Source: CAXXOK01 sp963666755 (lineage in GTDB: Bacteria > Bacillota > Clostridia > Christensenellales > Aristaeellaceae). From it: a stretch of DNA of 64,000 nt. A program made the translations under genes and the position numbers. Location of the stretch: assembly GCA_963666755.2 (NCBI GenBank), contig CAXXGW010000008.1:259767-323766 (forward strand). Reading direction: 5' to 3'. Positions 1 to 8,176 of the stretch are shown in pieces. The notes below the pieces were generated by a model. It was not told where the DNA came from and searched no databases. It saw only the letters and a program-made list of their open reading frames with translations. Position 1 is the first letter of the stretch; the number at the start of each line of letters is the position of its first letter.

Positions 1-2236
1 AATCCTGGGCGCCAATCGCCACGTCGGTTCCCGCCGCCGCCAGCACCGCACGGGCCTGCGGCCCCAACAGATTGACGGCGGCATAGGCGGCGGTGACGTT
101 GGCGATGTCCACCTTCATGCGCCATTGCGCGTTGAAGAATTGCATCAGCCGGAAGACGCGGTCGACGCCGCCGGTGGTGGCGGTGACATAGAAATGCTGG
201 GCGTGCAGGCGGGCGGCGACGCCGTCATCGATGATCGCCCCGGTCTCGTCCAGCATCAGGGCATAACGCACCTTGCCCACCGCCAGCTTGTCGTAGGTCC
301 AGGTGTAGATGCGCTCCAGAAACGCCGCCGCGTCGGGGCCGCGCACCTCCAGCTTGCCCAGGGTCGAGACGTCGATCAGACCGGCGGCGGTGCGGGCCGC
401 CGCGACCTCGTCCGGGATGGCGGCGGCGGAACCGTAATAGGCCGGGCGCATCCATACCCCGGCCACCATCATCTTAGCCCCGGCGGCCACATGCTGGCGG
501 TGCATGGCGGTCAGGCGGGTCGGCTCGAAGCCGCGCCCGGCCAGATGGCCCATCTTCTCGCCGATGACCGGGGGCCGTACGGTGATGGTTCCCACCACCG
601 GCGGGGTGATGCCGGTGGCGGCGGACAGCGCCTTTTGCACCAGGGCGTTATACAGCTTGCCCTGGCTGGGTCCCATGCCCGCCGTGGTGAAGCGCTTGAG
701 CAACTGGATGTGATCCCAGCCCATGGCGGCGGCATCGACGATGTCGCGCACCTGCACGTCCTCGTCGAATTCGATGAAATCCTTGCCCTTGGGATGGGGG
801 AAGATGGGATGGGGATAGGTGCGCCCGGCGGCATCACCGGCCACCGGCGGCGGCACCGTCACCTCCTTGCCCGCATGGGCGGCGGCGGCCAGACCGGCGC
901 GGGTGCCGTCCTCGGCGGCGGCACCCCATACCCCCGCCACCGCTCCGGCGGCATAAAGGCCGGGCGGCGTCGCCTCGACCCGCGGCATGCAGGTGGCCTC
1001 ATCGGGCAGCAGCCGGGCACCGCCCTGGCTGAGCAATTGGGTCAGCGGCACATAGCCCACCGAAATGCAGACCACATCGCAGGCGATCTCGTCCCCCGCC
1101 GGGCCAAAGGCGCCCTGGCCGGTGACCGGCGCCAGCCGCACGGCGCGCACATGGTTCGTACCCTCGATGGCTTCGGCGATACAGGTACGCGGCTGCACGG
1201 CGACGCCCTTGGCCTTGACCGCCGCGACGCGCGGATCATCGCCCGGCGCCACCCGCAGATCGGCGACCGCCGCCACCGCGATTCCGGCCTCCAGCAGGTC
1301 CAACGCCACGCCATAGGCATCGTCATTGCCTGCCAGCACCACGGCGCGGCTGCCGGGCTTGACCGCCCACAGCCGCATCAGCCGTTGCGCGGCGCTGCCC
1401 AGCATGATGCCGGGCAAATCGTTGCCCCGGAAGACGGCGGGCTGTTCGTGGGCGCCGGTCGCCACCACCACCGACTTGGCGCGTAGCTTGTACAGACGGT
1501 TGTCCTTGGTCACCGACAGCCAATTATCGGCGAACAGACCCTGGGCCACCGCATCCGACAACACCGTGACCAGCGGATGGGCGGCGACGCGGGCGGCAAG
1601 GCCGTCCGTGCTTTCGCCCAGAAAGGTTCCGGCGCCGCCCAGGATCGGGCTGTCATCCACCAGCACCACCTCGGCCCCGGCCTCGGCCGCCGCCAGCGCC
1701 GCCGACAGACCGGCGATGCCGCCGCCGATCACCGCCACGTCGGCGAACAGGTATTGCTTGTCGTAGTATCCGTGCCCCGTCTTGGGATCGACCGTACCCA
1801 GGCCAGCCAGCCAGCGGATCACCGGTTCCCAGAACTTCCAGGCGACACGCGGCGTGAAGAAGGTGCGGTAGTAAAAGCCCACCGGCAGGAAGCGCGAGAA
1901 TTTTTCCAGCAGCCGCCCCTTGTCCGCAGCCAACCCGCCGAAGGTGTTGACCGCCGACACCACCAGACCGTCGGCCACCGCACGCTTGCAGGCATAGACG
2001 TTGGGCTCGGCCCCCACCTGCACCATGGTGTTGGCCTCCAGCCCGGCGGCGGAGACCAGACCGCGCGGGCGGTGGTACTTGAACGAGCGCGAGATCATCC
2101 ACTGACCGGCGGCGGCCAGGGCGCTGGCGATGGTGTCGCCGCCCAAAGCGTGGATTTCCCGGCCCTCGAAGGTGAAGCGCAGGTTACGGCTGCGATTGAT
2201 CAGGCGGCCATAGGGGGCCGGAAGGCGGTTGCTCAC
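1..2236 (-). CDS. soxA: Sarcosine oxidase alpha subunit (partial, 3' end cut by window)
   Basis: Large flavoprotein subunit of heterotetrameric sarcosine oxidase, which demethylates sarcosine to glycine, H2O2 and a one-carbon unit passed to tetrahydrofolate. About 745 codons are present; the family is near 1000 residues, so the C-terminal quarter lies off the left edge. Visible in order: an N-terminal 2Fe-2S-ferredoxin-like region (FTFEGREIHALGGDT, then SFKYHRPRG near residue 50), a Rossmann dinucleotide-binding motif (DVAVIGGGIAGLSAA) near residue 170, and the start of a GcvT-like folate domain after about residue 590. The start is GTG at 2236, overlapping the soxD stop as GTGA, so translation is probably coupled. 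Part of the operon soxB-soxD-soxA; a soxG gene would be expected beyond position 1. Cytoplasmic. The family call is firm. Confidence 0.93.
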   Translation of the reverse strand, partial: MSNRLPAPYGRLINRSRNLRFTFEGREIHALGGDTIASALAAAGQWMISRSFKYHRPRGLVSAAGLEANTMVQVGAEPNVYACKRAVADGLVVSAVNTFGGLAADKGRLLEKFSRFLPVGFYYRTFFTPRVAWKFWEPVIRWLAGLGTVDPKTGHGYYDKQYLFADVAVIGGGIAGLSAALAAAEAGAEVVLVDDSPILGGAGTFLGESTDGLAARVAAHPLVTVLSDAVAQGLFADNWLSVTKDNRLYKLRAKSVVVATGAHEQPAVFRGNDLPGIMLGSAAQRLMRLWAVKPGSRAVVLAGNDDAYGVALDLLEAGIAVAAVADLRVAPGDDPRVAAVKAKGVAVQPRTCIAEAIEGTNHVRAVRLAPVTGQGAFGPAGDEIACDVVCISVGYVPLTQLLSQGGARLLPDEATCMPRVEATPPGLYAAGAVAGVWGAAAEDGTRAGLAAAAHAGKEVTVPPPVAGDAAGRTYPHPIFPHPKGKDFIEFDEDVQVRDIVDAAAMGWDHIQLLKRFTTAGMGPSQGKLYNALVQKALSAATGITPPVVGTITVRPPVIGEKMGHLAGRGFEPTRLTAMHRQHVAAGAKMMVAGVWMRPAYYGSAAAIPDEVAAARTAAGLIDVSTLGKLEVRGPDAAAFLERIYTWTYDKLAVGKVRYALMLDETGAIIDDGVAARLHAQHFYVTATTGGVDRVFRLMQFFNAQWRMKVDIANVTAAYAAVNLLGPQARAVLAAAGTDVAIGAQD

Positions 2237-2502
2237 GGGGCGTCTCCTTCGGGCAGCTCGGACACCGGATAGGTGCGCAGGATCTCGTCGGTGGCGAGGT
2301 GACGCTCGGCCACGAACCAGTACGAGGTCGGCACATGGCACCACCATTCCCGCACCACCTGCGGGCGGTTGGTCTTGTGGAACAGGTAATCGGCCACCAG
2401 CACCGGATCGGCGCCGGGTGCCGGGCGCGGCCGCACCTCACCGCCATAGGAAAATTCCGAGATGTTGCGCGGCCCGTTCAAGGGACAGGTCATGATTTTC
2501 AT
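2233..2502 (-). CDS. soxD: Sarcosine oxidase delta subunit
   Basis: Small subunit (89 aa) of heterotetrameric sarcosine oxidase. The family is about 90-100 residues and starts like this one, with a short CPxNGxRxxxEF segment (MTCPLNGPRNISEFSYGGE). The region after residue 45 contains REWWCHVPTSYWFVAERH, the conserved tryptophan/cysteine-rich stretch of SoxD. Family members bind zinc. It lies between soxB (13 bp gap) and soxA (GTGA overlap), the usual soxBDAG order. Confidence 0.95.
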   Translation of the reverse strand: MKIMTCPLNGPRNISEFSYGGEVRPRPAPGADPVLVADYLFHKTNRPQVVREWWCHVPTSYWFVAERHLATDEILRTYPVSELPEGDAP

Positions 2503-2515
2503 AGCCGTTTCCCCC

Positions 2516-3760
2516 TTAAGACCCGACCGAAGCGGCGCCCGCCTCGCCCACCTGCTCGAAGCGGGTGAAGCGGTCGTGGCGGAAGGCGGCCAGGATGTCG
2601 GGCTGGGTGTCGGTGGCGACGCATTCGGCCATGCGCTTGCCGCACACCGGCGTCGCCTTGAAGCCCCAGGTGCCCCAACCGGCGTCGATGTAGTAATTGG
2701 CCAGATGGGTCTTGCCCATGATCGGCGCGAAATCGGGGGTCATGTCGGCCATGCCCGCCCATTGCCGCATCACCCGCGTTTCCGCCAGGAACGGGAACAG
2801 TTCCAGCATGTGGCCCATCAGCCCTTCCTTGAAGTCCAGGGTCGAGCGGGTGGACCACAGCGGATAGGGATCGACGGCGCCGCCCATCACCAGTTCGCCG
2901 CGCTGCGATTGCCAGATGTAGCAATGCAAGCTGCCTGACACGATGATGGAATTGATGATCGGCTTGACCGGCTGCGACACGCAGGCCTGAAGCGGCACGG
3001 TGCGGATGGCGAGGCGCAGCCCGGCCATGGCGGCGACGTGCGAGGTGGCGCCCGCCACCGCCTGCACCACGCGGCCCGCCTGAACGGTGCCGCGGTTGGT
3101 GTGCACGGCGGTGACCTTGTCGCCCGCGATCTCCAGCCCGGTGACCTCGGTCAGTTGGTGGATTTCCACGCCCATCTGTGCCGCGCGGATGGCATAGCCC
3201 CAGGCCACCGCATCATGACGGGCGGTGCCGCCCACCGGGTGGTAGAGCGCGCCCAGGATGGGATAGCGCGCATCCTCGCCCACGTTCAGCATGGGCTCGA
3301 TTGCGGCGACACCGGCGGTGTCCACCACCTCGGACTGCACGCCCAGATGCTTGTTGACCTCGGCCCGCCAGCGCATGGTGCGCAGGCTGGCATCGGTATG
3401 GGCCAGGGTCAGGTGATCCTTGCGGGTGTACATGACGTTGAAATCCAGTTCCTGGCTCAACGTTTCGAACAGGCCCATGGATTCCTTGTAGAACGTCACG
3501 CCCTCGGGCGTCAGGTAATTGGCGCGGACGATGGCGGTGTTGCGCGCCGTGTTGCCGCCGCCGATATAGCCCTTGTCCAGCACCGCCACCGAGCGGATGC
3601 CCCAGGTTTTGGCAAGGTTGTAGGCGGTGGCGAGGCCGTGGCCGCCCGCGCCGATAATCACCACGTCGTAATGCTTCTTCAGCTCGGGCGTCGCCGGAAG
3701 CTCGCGCGGCGGCGGCTTGGAGCGGTCACGGAAACCGGCTTTGAGAAGGGCGAGGGGCAT
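2516..3760 (-). CDS. soxB: Sarcosine oxidase beta subunit
   Basis: FAD-dependent oxidoreductase subunit (414 aa) that oxidises sarcosine. The FAD-binding motif DVVIIGAGGHGLATAYNLA is at residues 32-50, the typical position for the DAO fold. The segment around H174 and H182 (HPVGGTARHDAVAWGYA) is the region in which SoxB proteins attach FMN covalently through histidine; which histidine does so here is inferred only. The C-terminal WGTWGFKATPVCGK region is also typical. First gene of the operon; a candidate promoter lies about 30 bp upstream of the ATG. An N-methylglutamate dehydrogenase subunit would look similar, but the soxB-soxD-soxA order favours sarcosine oxidase. Confidence 0.93.
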   Translation of the reverse strand: MPLALLKAGFRDRSKPPPRELPATPELKKHYDVVIIGAGGHGLATAYNLAKTWGIRSVAVLDKGYIGGGNTARNTAIVRANYLTPEGVTFYKESMGLFETLSQELDFNVMYTRKDHLTLAHTDASLRTMRWRAEVNKHLGVQSEVVDTAGVAAIEPMLNVGEDARYPILGALYHPVGGTARHDAVAWGYAIRAAQMGVEIHQLTEVTGLEIAGDKVTAVHTNRGTVQAGRVVQAVAGATSHVAAMAGLRLAIRTVPLQACVSQPVKPIINSIIVSGSLHCYIWQSQRGELVMGGAVDPYPLWSTRSTLDFKEGLMGHMLELFPFLAETRVMRQWAGMADMTPDFAPIMGKTHLANYYIDAGWGTWGFKATPVCGKRMAECVATDTQPDILAAFRHDRFTRFEQVGEAGAASVGS

Positions 3761-3789
3761 GCGCGTCGTCCGTCGGGAAAGGATGGGTC

Positions 3790-3818
3790 ACCCTAACAAC
3801 CCATTTCCTGGCAGGCAA
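3790..3818 (-). promoter_or_regulatory. Candidate promoter of the sox operon
   Basis: On the minus strand TTGCCT (3818-3813) and TAGGGT (3795-3790) are separated by 17 bases and lie just upstream of soxB. The surrounding 285-base gap (3761-4045) holds no recognisable gene and includes a T-rich run at about 3820-3833. Assigned by eye to a sigma-70-like consensus only. Confidence 0.3.
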
Positions 3819-4045
3819 CTTTTTTTCTTTTTAGAATGGCGTAACGGGGTGAAATCCAGTATCGCCGTCGCCCCCATCAACGGGAAACAGCGCCTTTCAG
3901 GGTGCAAGCAATGCGAAAATCCGTTTCCTGCCATGAACCAGACGCGCCAAACGCACGGGGCCGCCATGATGCCGCCGCATTGGCGGGGTTCACTGCGGCT
4001 TGCTAATTTCCCTCTCCCCCTTCGACAGAGTTTCCGAGGTCCGTC

Positions 4046-4558
4046 ATGCGTCGTCTTTCCCTTGCCGTCCTGATGCTCGCCGCCGCCACCCCGGCACTGG
4101 CCGCCGAGACCGCCGATGTGGCGCGCGAGATGCGGTTGCCGGTGCCGGTGGTCGAAAGCGTGTTCGCCAACGTGGATGCCTATGTGAACTCGGCCCAGGG
4201 CCCGGCCAACCGGCTGATGGGCGGCGTGCTCAAGGAAGTGATCCTGAAGGCGGTCAAGGCGCGGCTGGGCAATCTGGACGATTCCGGCCCCGGCAAGGCA
4301 TCCGAGTACAGCAGCGACGAGCACAACGCCACCTACAAGGCCAGCGTGCGCACCACCCGGCGCGAATCCAGCGAAACCGCCGAATGCGTGGACAATACCG
4401 TAACGGTGAGCAGTGCCGAGGCGCCGCCGCTGGTCAAGGACGGCGCCTTCACCTTCGACACCGCCCACCCGCGAATCACCTCGACCAGCTGGCCGCTGAC
4501 CTTCTGCCGCAGCCGCACCGGTTCGGGCGATTTCGGGCCGTGGGGCCTGGGCCGCTGA
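4046..4558 (+). CDS. Small secreted protein, function unknown
   Basis: A 170-residue protein with a clear Sec signal peptide (RRLSLAVLMLAAATPALA, cleavage probably after residue 19), so it is probably periplasmic. GAGG lies 7-10 bases before the ATG. The mature part is polar, has two cysteines (about residues 112 and 153) that could form a disulfide, and ends in a Gly-rich tail (GSGDFGPWGLGR). I recognise no domain. It stands alone between the divergent sox operon and the convergent DUF2339 gene, whose 3' end is 28 bp away. The signal peptide and codon use suggest a real gene. Confidence 0.75.
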   Translation: MRRLSLAVLMLAAATPALAAETADVAREMRLPVPVVESVFANVDAYVNSAQGPANRLMGGVLKEVILKAVKARLGNLDDSGPGKASEYSSDEHNATYKASVRTTRRESSETAECVDNTVTVSSAEAPPLVKDGAFTFDTAHPRITSTSWPLTFCRSRTGSGDFGPWGLGR

Positions 4559-4586
4559 AGACCATCATTTGCCCTGGTTTCCGCGG

Positions 4587-7085
4587 CTAGGCATTGCGGA
4601 CGAATCGGCGGTAGACGCCGCCGATTCCCACCAGCACGCCGCCCAGTGCCAGGAAGGACAGGGCGCGCCACAATCCGGTCAGGTGCGACAGGTCCAGGAT
4701 GAACACCTTGGCCACCACCAGCAGCACCACCGCCAGCCCGGCGCGGCGCAACGCCGCCGTGCCGCGGGCGATGCCGCCGCCCAACAGGACCAGACCACCA
4801 GCCAGCCACGCCACCGAATAGGCCCACATCTCGGCCTGCCCCACCGCACCCACATCCAGGCGCGGCCCGGCAAAGGCGTGGCGTACCTGCAGGCTGAGCC
4901 ACAGGAAGGCAAAGGCGATGGCCAGACCGGCGGCGGCACGCTCGCCCCAGCCCGGCTCGACCGGCATCACCCGCCATAACGCGGCATACAGCAGCGCCGG
5001 GGCGGCATAGGCCAGCAGCAGCAGGGCAATTCCGGTATCCGTGACATTCCACAACGGATTGAGCAGTACCGCCTGAAGCCCCACCGCCGAGGCCGTGCCC
5101 AACAGCGCCAAGACCCGCGCCGCCCACAACGGCACCGCGCCGCCGCCGCGATGATGCACCACGCACAGCACCGCCGCGCCGCCCAGCCAGGCGATGCCGT
5201 GCAGGCTGATTTCGGCCAAAGCGGGCGGAGACAGCACGTCCAGACCGTCATTCATCAGATGATGGATTTGCAGGCTGATCAGCAGCATGGTGAACAGGAT
5301 GGCGCCGCCATCCAGCACCGCCACCAGACTATCAGCGGCGGTGCGGCGGAAGCGCCGGGCCGCCAGCCAGAAGGCCACGGCGGGGACGCCATAGCCGTAC
5401 AGCAACCAGTTGACCGGCCCCTGGCCCAACGGATACTCCAGAATCTGCGGATTGAGCGCCAGCCGCGCCAGCACCGCCGCCGCCACCAGCAGCGCCACCC
5501 GGCGCAGCCCGGTGATGGAGGTGTGCCACGCCACCCAGCCGATACCCGGCAGCATCAGCGCCAACGCCACTGTCAGCCACGCCTGTTCCAACGCCATGGT
5601 GGCGGCCAGGGCCAGAGCGGCGACCACGCCAATGGCAAAACCCGCCAGCGCCGCCTCCATGCCCAGCCAGTGGCGGCGGTTGGACACCCGCGCCGCCGCC
5701 GCCAGATTGAGCCCGGCCAGCACCAGCGCCAGGGCGGTCCAGCCCAGTTCCGGCAACCCGCCGGGCAGGCGGGCATAGGCCGCCGCCAGCAACGCCACCG
5801 GTGCCCCCGCCGCCAAAGCGGCCCAGCGCCAGCGCCGCCGCCCCTTCTTCAGCAGGGCGAAACCACCCAGGCCGAACAGTACGGACAGGCCGCCCGCCAA
5901 CACCGCCAGATCGCCGGGTTCGGGGGCTTGCCACGCCGCGACCACCACCACGGCCACCAATGCCGCCAGCCACGGCAGGCGGTCGAAGGCGGCATCACGG
6001 CGGCCAAAGGCCATGCAGCCCAATGCGAACAGCGCCAGCACGCCCTGGGACACCGCCGAATGATCTGCGGCCAGCACCACCAGCCCCAGCAGGGCGGCGA
6101 TGATTCCAGTGGCCGCCCACACCACGCGCGGCACCATGGGCGCCTCGACCGGCAGGGCCAGCGCCGCCACACCGGGCACGCCCAGGCGGAACAGCGCGAA
6201 CAGCAGCGACAGCAGCAGCAGGAAACCGCCCAGCACGCTTTCGTCGCCCGGCTGGAACGGATCGATCAGCCAGAGGCCGGTCCACCCGGCGGCGGCGATC
6301 AGCACCGCCCAGGCCAGCCACCACCAGCGGCACCAGCGCAGCAACGCCAGCATGCCCGCCGAGATCACCAGCAGATAGGCGAACAACCCCACCGCATTGG
6401 GTTCGGACGAATGCACCAAGGCAGGCACGGCAAAGGCCCCCGCCAGTCCCAGCAGCCCCACATAGGGACCATGGATCACCGCCAGCAGCGCCGTCGCCGC
6501 CGCCACTGCCGCCAATCCGGCGAAGGTGGGCAGCGGCCCGACCAATCCGTACAGGCCGTGGGCGGCGAACAGGCTGGCGAACAGCATGGCGGCGCCCGCC
6601 GCCACCAATGACGGCGGCACCTGTCCGGGCAGATCGCGGCGGCGCAGGACATGGCCCAGCGCCATCAGCGCCGCGCCGCCCAAACCGCCCAATGACACCC
6701 GCACCGCCGGTCCCAACAATCCCATCTCCACCGACATCTTGACCAGGAAGGCGCCACCCAGCGCCAAAGCCAGCCCGCCCAGCCACACCAGCCAGCGTTC
6801 GGTCAGAACCTGCTCGACCGCCGGGGGCGCGGGAGCTGGTGGTGACGGTGGCGGTTCGGCCTGCATCACCACGATTTCCGGTTCGGGCTCGGGCGTCACC
6901 ACCGGTTCCGACACCGCTTCTGGCGCGGGCAACGGCCCCTCGCGCAGACGCCGCAGCTCGGTTTCCAGCTCGCCCAGCCGCTTGCGCAAAGCGGTCAGAT
7001 CGCCGCCGATCCGATGGGCCTGCGACTGCGCCAGGATGGCGATGACGAAGGCGGCCCCCGCCAACAGGATCAACAGGGTGTCCAT
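4587..7085 (-). CDS. DUF2339 multi-pass membrane protein
   Basis: An 832-residue integral membrane protein. It begins with an N-terminal transmembrane segment (residues 2-20), then a short charged coiled-coil-like part (residues 27-50), a Pro/Glu-rich linker (about residues 52-95), and then some twenty hydrophobic segments to the C-terminus. This layout is the DUF2339 family, whose function is unknown. The ATG at 7085 is chosen because the next gene upstream ends at 7100; the frame stays open further upstream but there it overlaps the amidase gene. Last gene of the tetR - aas-like - amidase operon (14 bp gap), so a role in envelope lipid metabolism is possible by association only. Confidence 0.85.
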   Translation of the reverse strand: MDTLLILLAGAAFVIAILAQSQAHRIGGDLTALRKRLGELETELRRLREGPLPAPEAVSEPVVTPEPEPEIVVMQAEPPPSPPAPAPPAVEQVLTERWLVWLGGLALALGGAFLVKMSVEMGLLGPAVRVSLGGLGGAALMALGHVLRRRDLPGQVPPSLVAAGAAMLFASLFAAHGLYGLVGPLPTFAGLAAVAAATALLAVIHGPYVGLLGLAGAFAVPALVHSSEPNAVGLFAYLLVISAGMLALLRWCRWWWLAWAVLIAAAGWTGLWLIDPFQPGDESVLGGFLLLLSLLFALFRLGVPGVAALALPVEAPMVPRVVWAATGIIAALLGLVVLAADHSAVSQGVLALFALGCMAFGRRDAAFDRLPWLAALVAVVVVAAWQAPEPGDLAVLAGGLSVLFGLGGFALLKKGRRRWRWAALAAGAPVALLAAAYARLPGGLPELGWTALALVLAGLNLAAAARVSNRRHWLGMEAALAGFAIGVVAALALAATMALEQAWLTVALALMLPGIGWVAWHTSITGLRRVALLVAAAVLARLALNPQILEYPLGQGPVNWLLYGYGVPAVAFWLAARRFRRTAADSLVAVLDGGAILFTMLLISLQIHHLMNDGLDVLSPPALAEISLHGIAWLGGAAVLCVVHHRGGGAVPLWAARVLALLGTASAVGLQAVLLNPLWNVTDTGIALLLLAYAAPALLYAALWRVMPVEPGWGERAAAGLAIAFAFLWLSLQVRHAFAGPRLDVGAVGQAEMWAYSVAWLAGGLVLLGGGIARGTAALRRAGLAVVLLVVAKVFILDLSHLTGLWRALSFLALGGVLVGIGGVYRRFVRNA

Positions 7086-7099
7086 CAGTCTTCTCCCCC

Positions 7100-8176
7100 C
7101 TAGCGCGCCCAGACGCGCATTCCGCCGGTGACCGGGATCATCTCGACCCATTGCGCCGTCTGGCGGTTCCACACCGGACGGCGGGCGAAGCTCTGCAGCA
7201 GCAGCGCCTCCACATCCCGCGTTTCGGAACTCCCGGCAAGCCCTTCCTCCAGCAAACGGCGGCGGGCTTCCGAGGTTTCCAGGATAGCGTGCTCCTCCCA
7301 GCTTTCCGCATCCCACGGACGCGGCGCCGCCTGCGGCCGCCGATGGCGGGCAAAGGGACTGGCGGCAGCATAGTGATTGGTCTGCACCAGATGGTCGGCG
7401 CCGCCCATGTCCACCACGTTGACCCGCCGCGCCCCACGCCACACCGCGCCGAATTCGAACACCCGCGCCTCGCCGCGATGAATGCCACACAGACTGATGA
7501 ACACCGGGGCGGCGGGGCACCACGCGGCGATGGCTTGGCAAGCCCCGGCGAAATCCGACACCGGGCTTTCCATCAATTGCCGCACCAGGAAGGTGGGATC
7601 GCTGTTGAGCGAAAAGGACGGACCGCGCCACGGCGCAAAATTGATCGCCAGGGAAAAGCCCGGCTTCACCGCCGTCAACATCCCGGTCATGCCGGCCAGA
7701 CCGGCGGCGGCAAACACGTCCCGCCCGGCGCGGCGGCCGATGATGCGGCGGGTGGCGCGGCCGATGGCCGGGGCCGAGGGCCAGTCCAGGCTGCGGAAAT
7801 GCACCATGCGGCCGCGTGCCGCGTCCCAGGCCATCACCGCCGAGCACCCGGCATGGGACAGGGTATACAGCCGTTGCAACGCCGCCATGTCGGCGGGGGC
7901 GACGCCGCGCATGGCCGCCCGCGCCGCCAGATGGTCGCTTTCCGCCACGTAATGGCCGAAGGGGCGATAAAGGACGCCATAGGCCAGCCGGGTCGCCAGC
8001 CGCCACGCCAGCGACCATGACCGGCGGGAATGCACGTCGCCCAGCACGGCATCGGCCAGCCCGCGCATGGCAGCCACATCCTCGGCCCGGTCCAGATCGG
8101 CCCAGCGCGCCGCCGGGGCGGCGGCATCCAGGTTCAGCAGGCGGTCGTCGCCGTGCTCCAACAGGCGCAAGGTCAT
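7100..8176 (-). CDS. Acid ceramidase/NAAA-like Ntn amidohydrolase
   Basis: A 358-residue protein resembling the catalytic beta-subunit of acid ceramidase and N-acylethanolamine acid amidase. The segment from C111 (CSAVMAWD, then HFRSLDWP at 126-133) parallels the family pattern in which the cysteine becomes the N-terminal nucleophile after autocleavage, followed by conserved Arg (R128) and Asp (D131). Further family-like parts are the hydrophobic FSLAINFAPW and FLVRQLMES stretches. Predicted to hydrolyse amide-linked fatty acids; the substrate is unknown. There is no signal peptide, so it would be cytoplasmic, unlike the lysosomal relatives. The ATG overlaps the stop of the acyltransferase/ligase gene (ATGA), implying coupled translation and a shared pathway. 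Confidence 0.75.
   Translation of the reverse strand: MTLRLLEHGDDRLLNLDAAAPAARWADLDRAEDVAAMRGLADAVLGDVHSRRSWSLAWRLATRLAYGVLYRPFGHYVAESDHLAARAAMRGVAPADMAALQRLYTLSHAGCSAVMAWDAARGRMVHFRSLDWPSAPAIGRATRRIIGRRAGRDVFAAAGLAGMTGMLTAVKPGFSLAINFAPWRGPSFSLNSDPTFLVRQLMESPVSDFAGACQAIAAWCPAAPVFISLCGIHRGEARVFEFGAVWRGARRVNVVDMGGADHLVQTNHYAAASPFARHRRPQAAPRPWDAESWEEHAILETSEARRRLLEEGLAGSSETRDVEALLLQSFARRPVWNRQTAQWVEMIPVTGGMRVWAR

Noticed and set aside
3820..3833. T-rich run as a terminator on the plus strand
   Set aside because: No gene ends upstream on that strand and no stable hairpin precedes it; it is more likely part of the sox promoter region.
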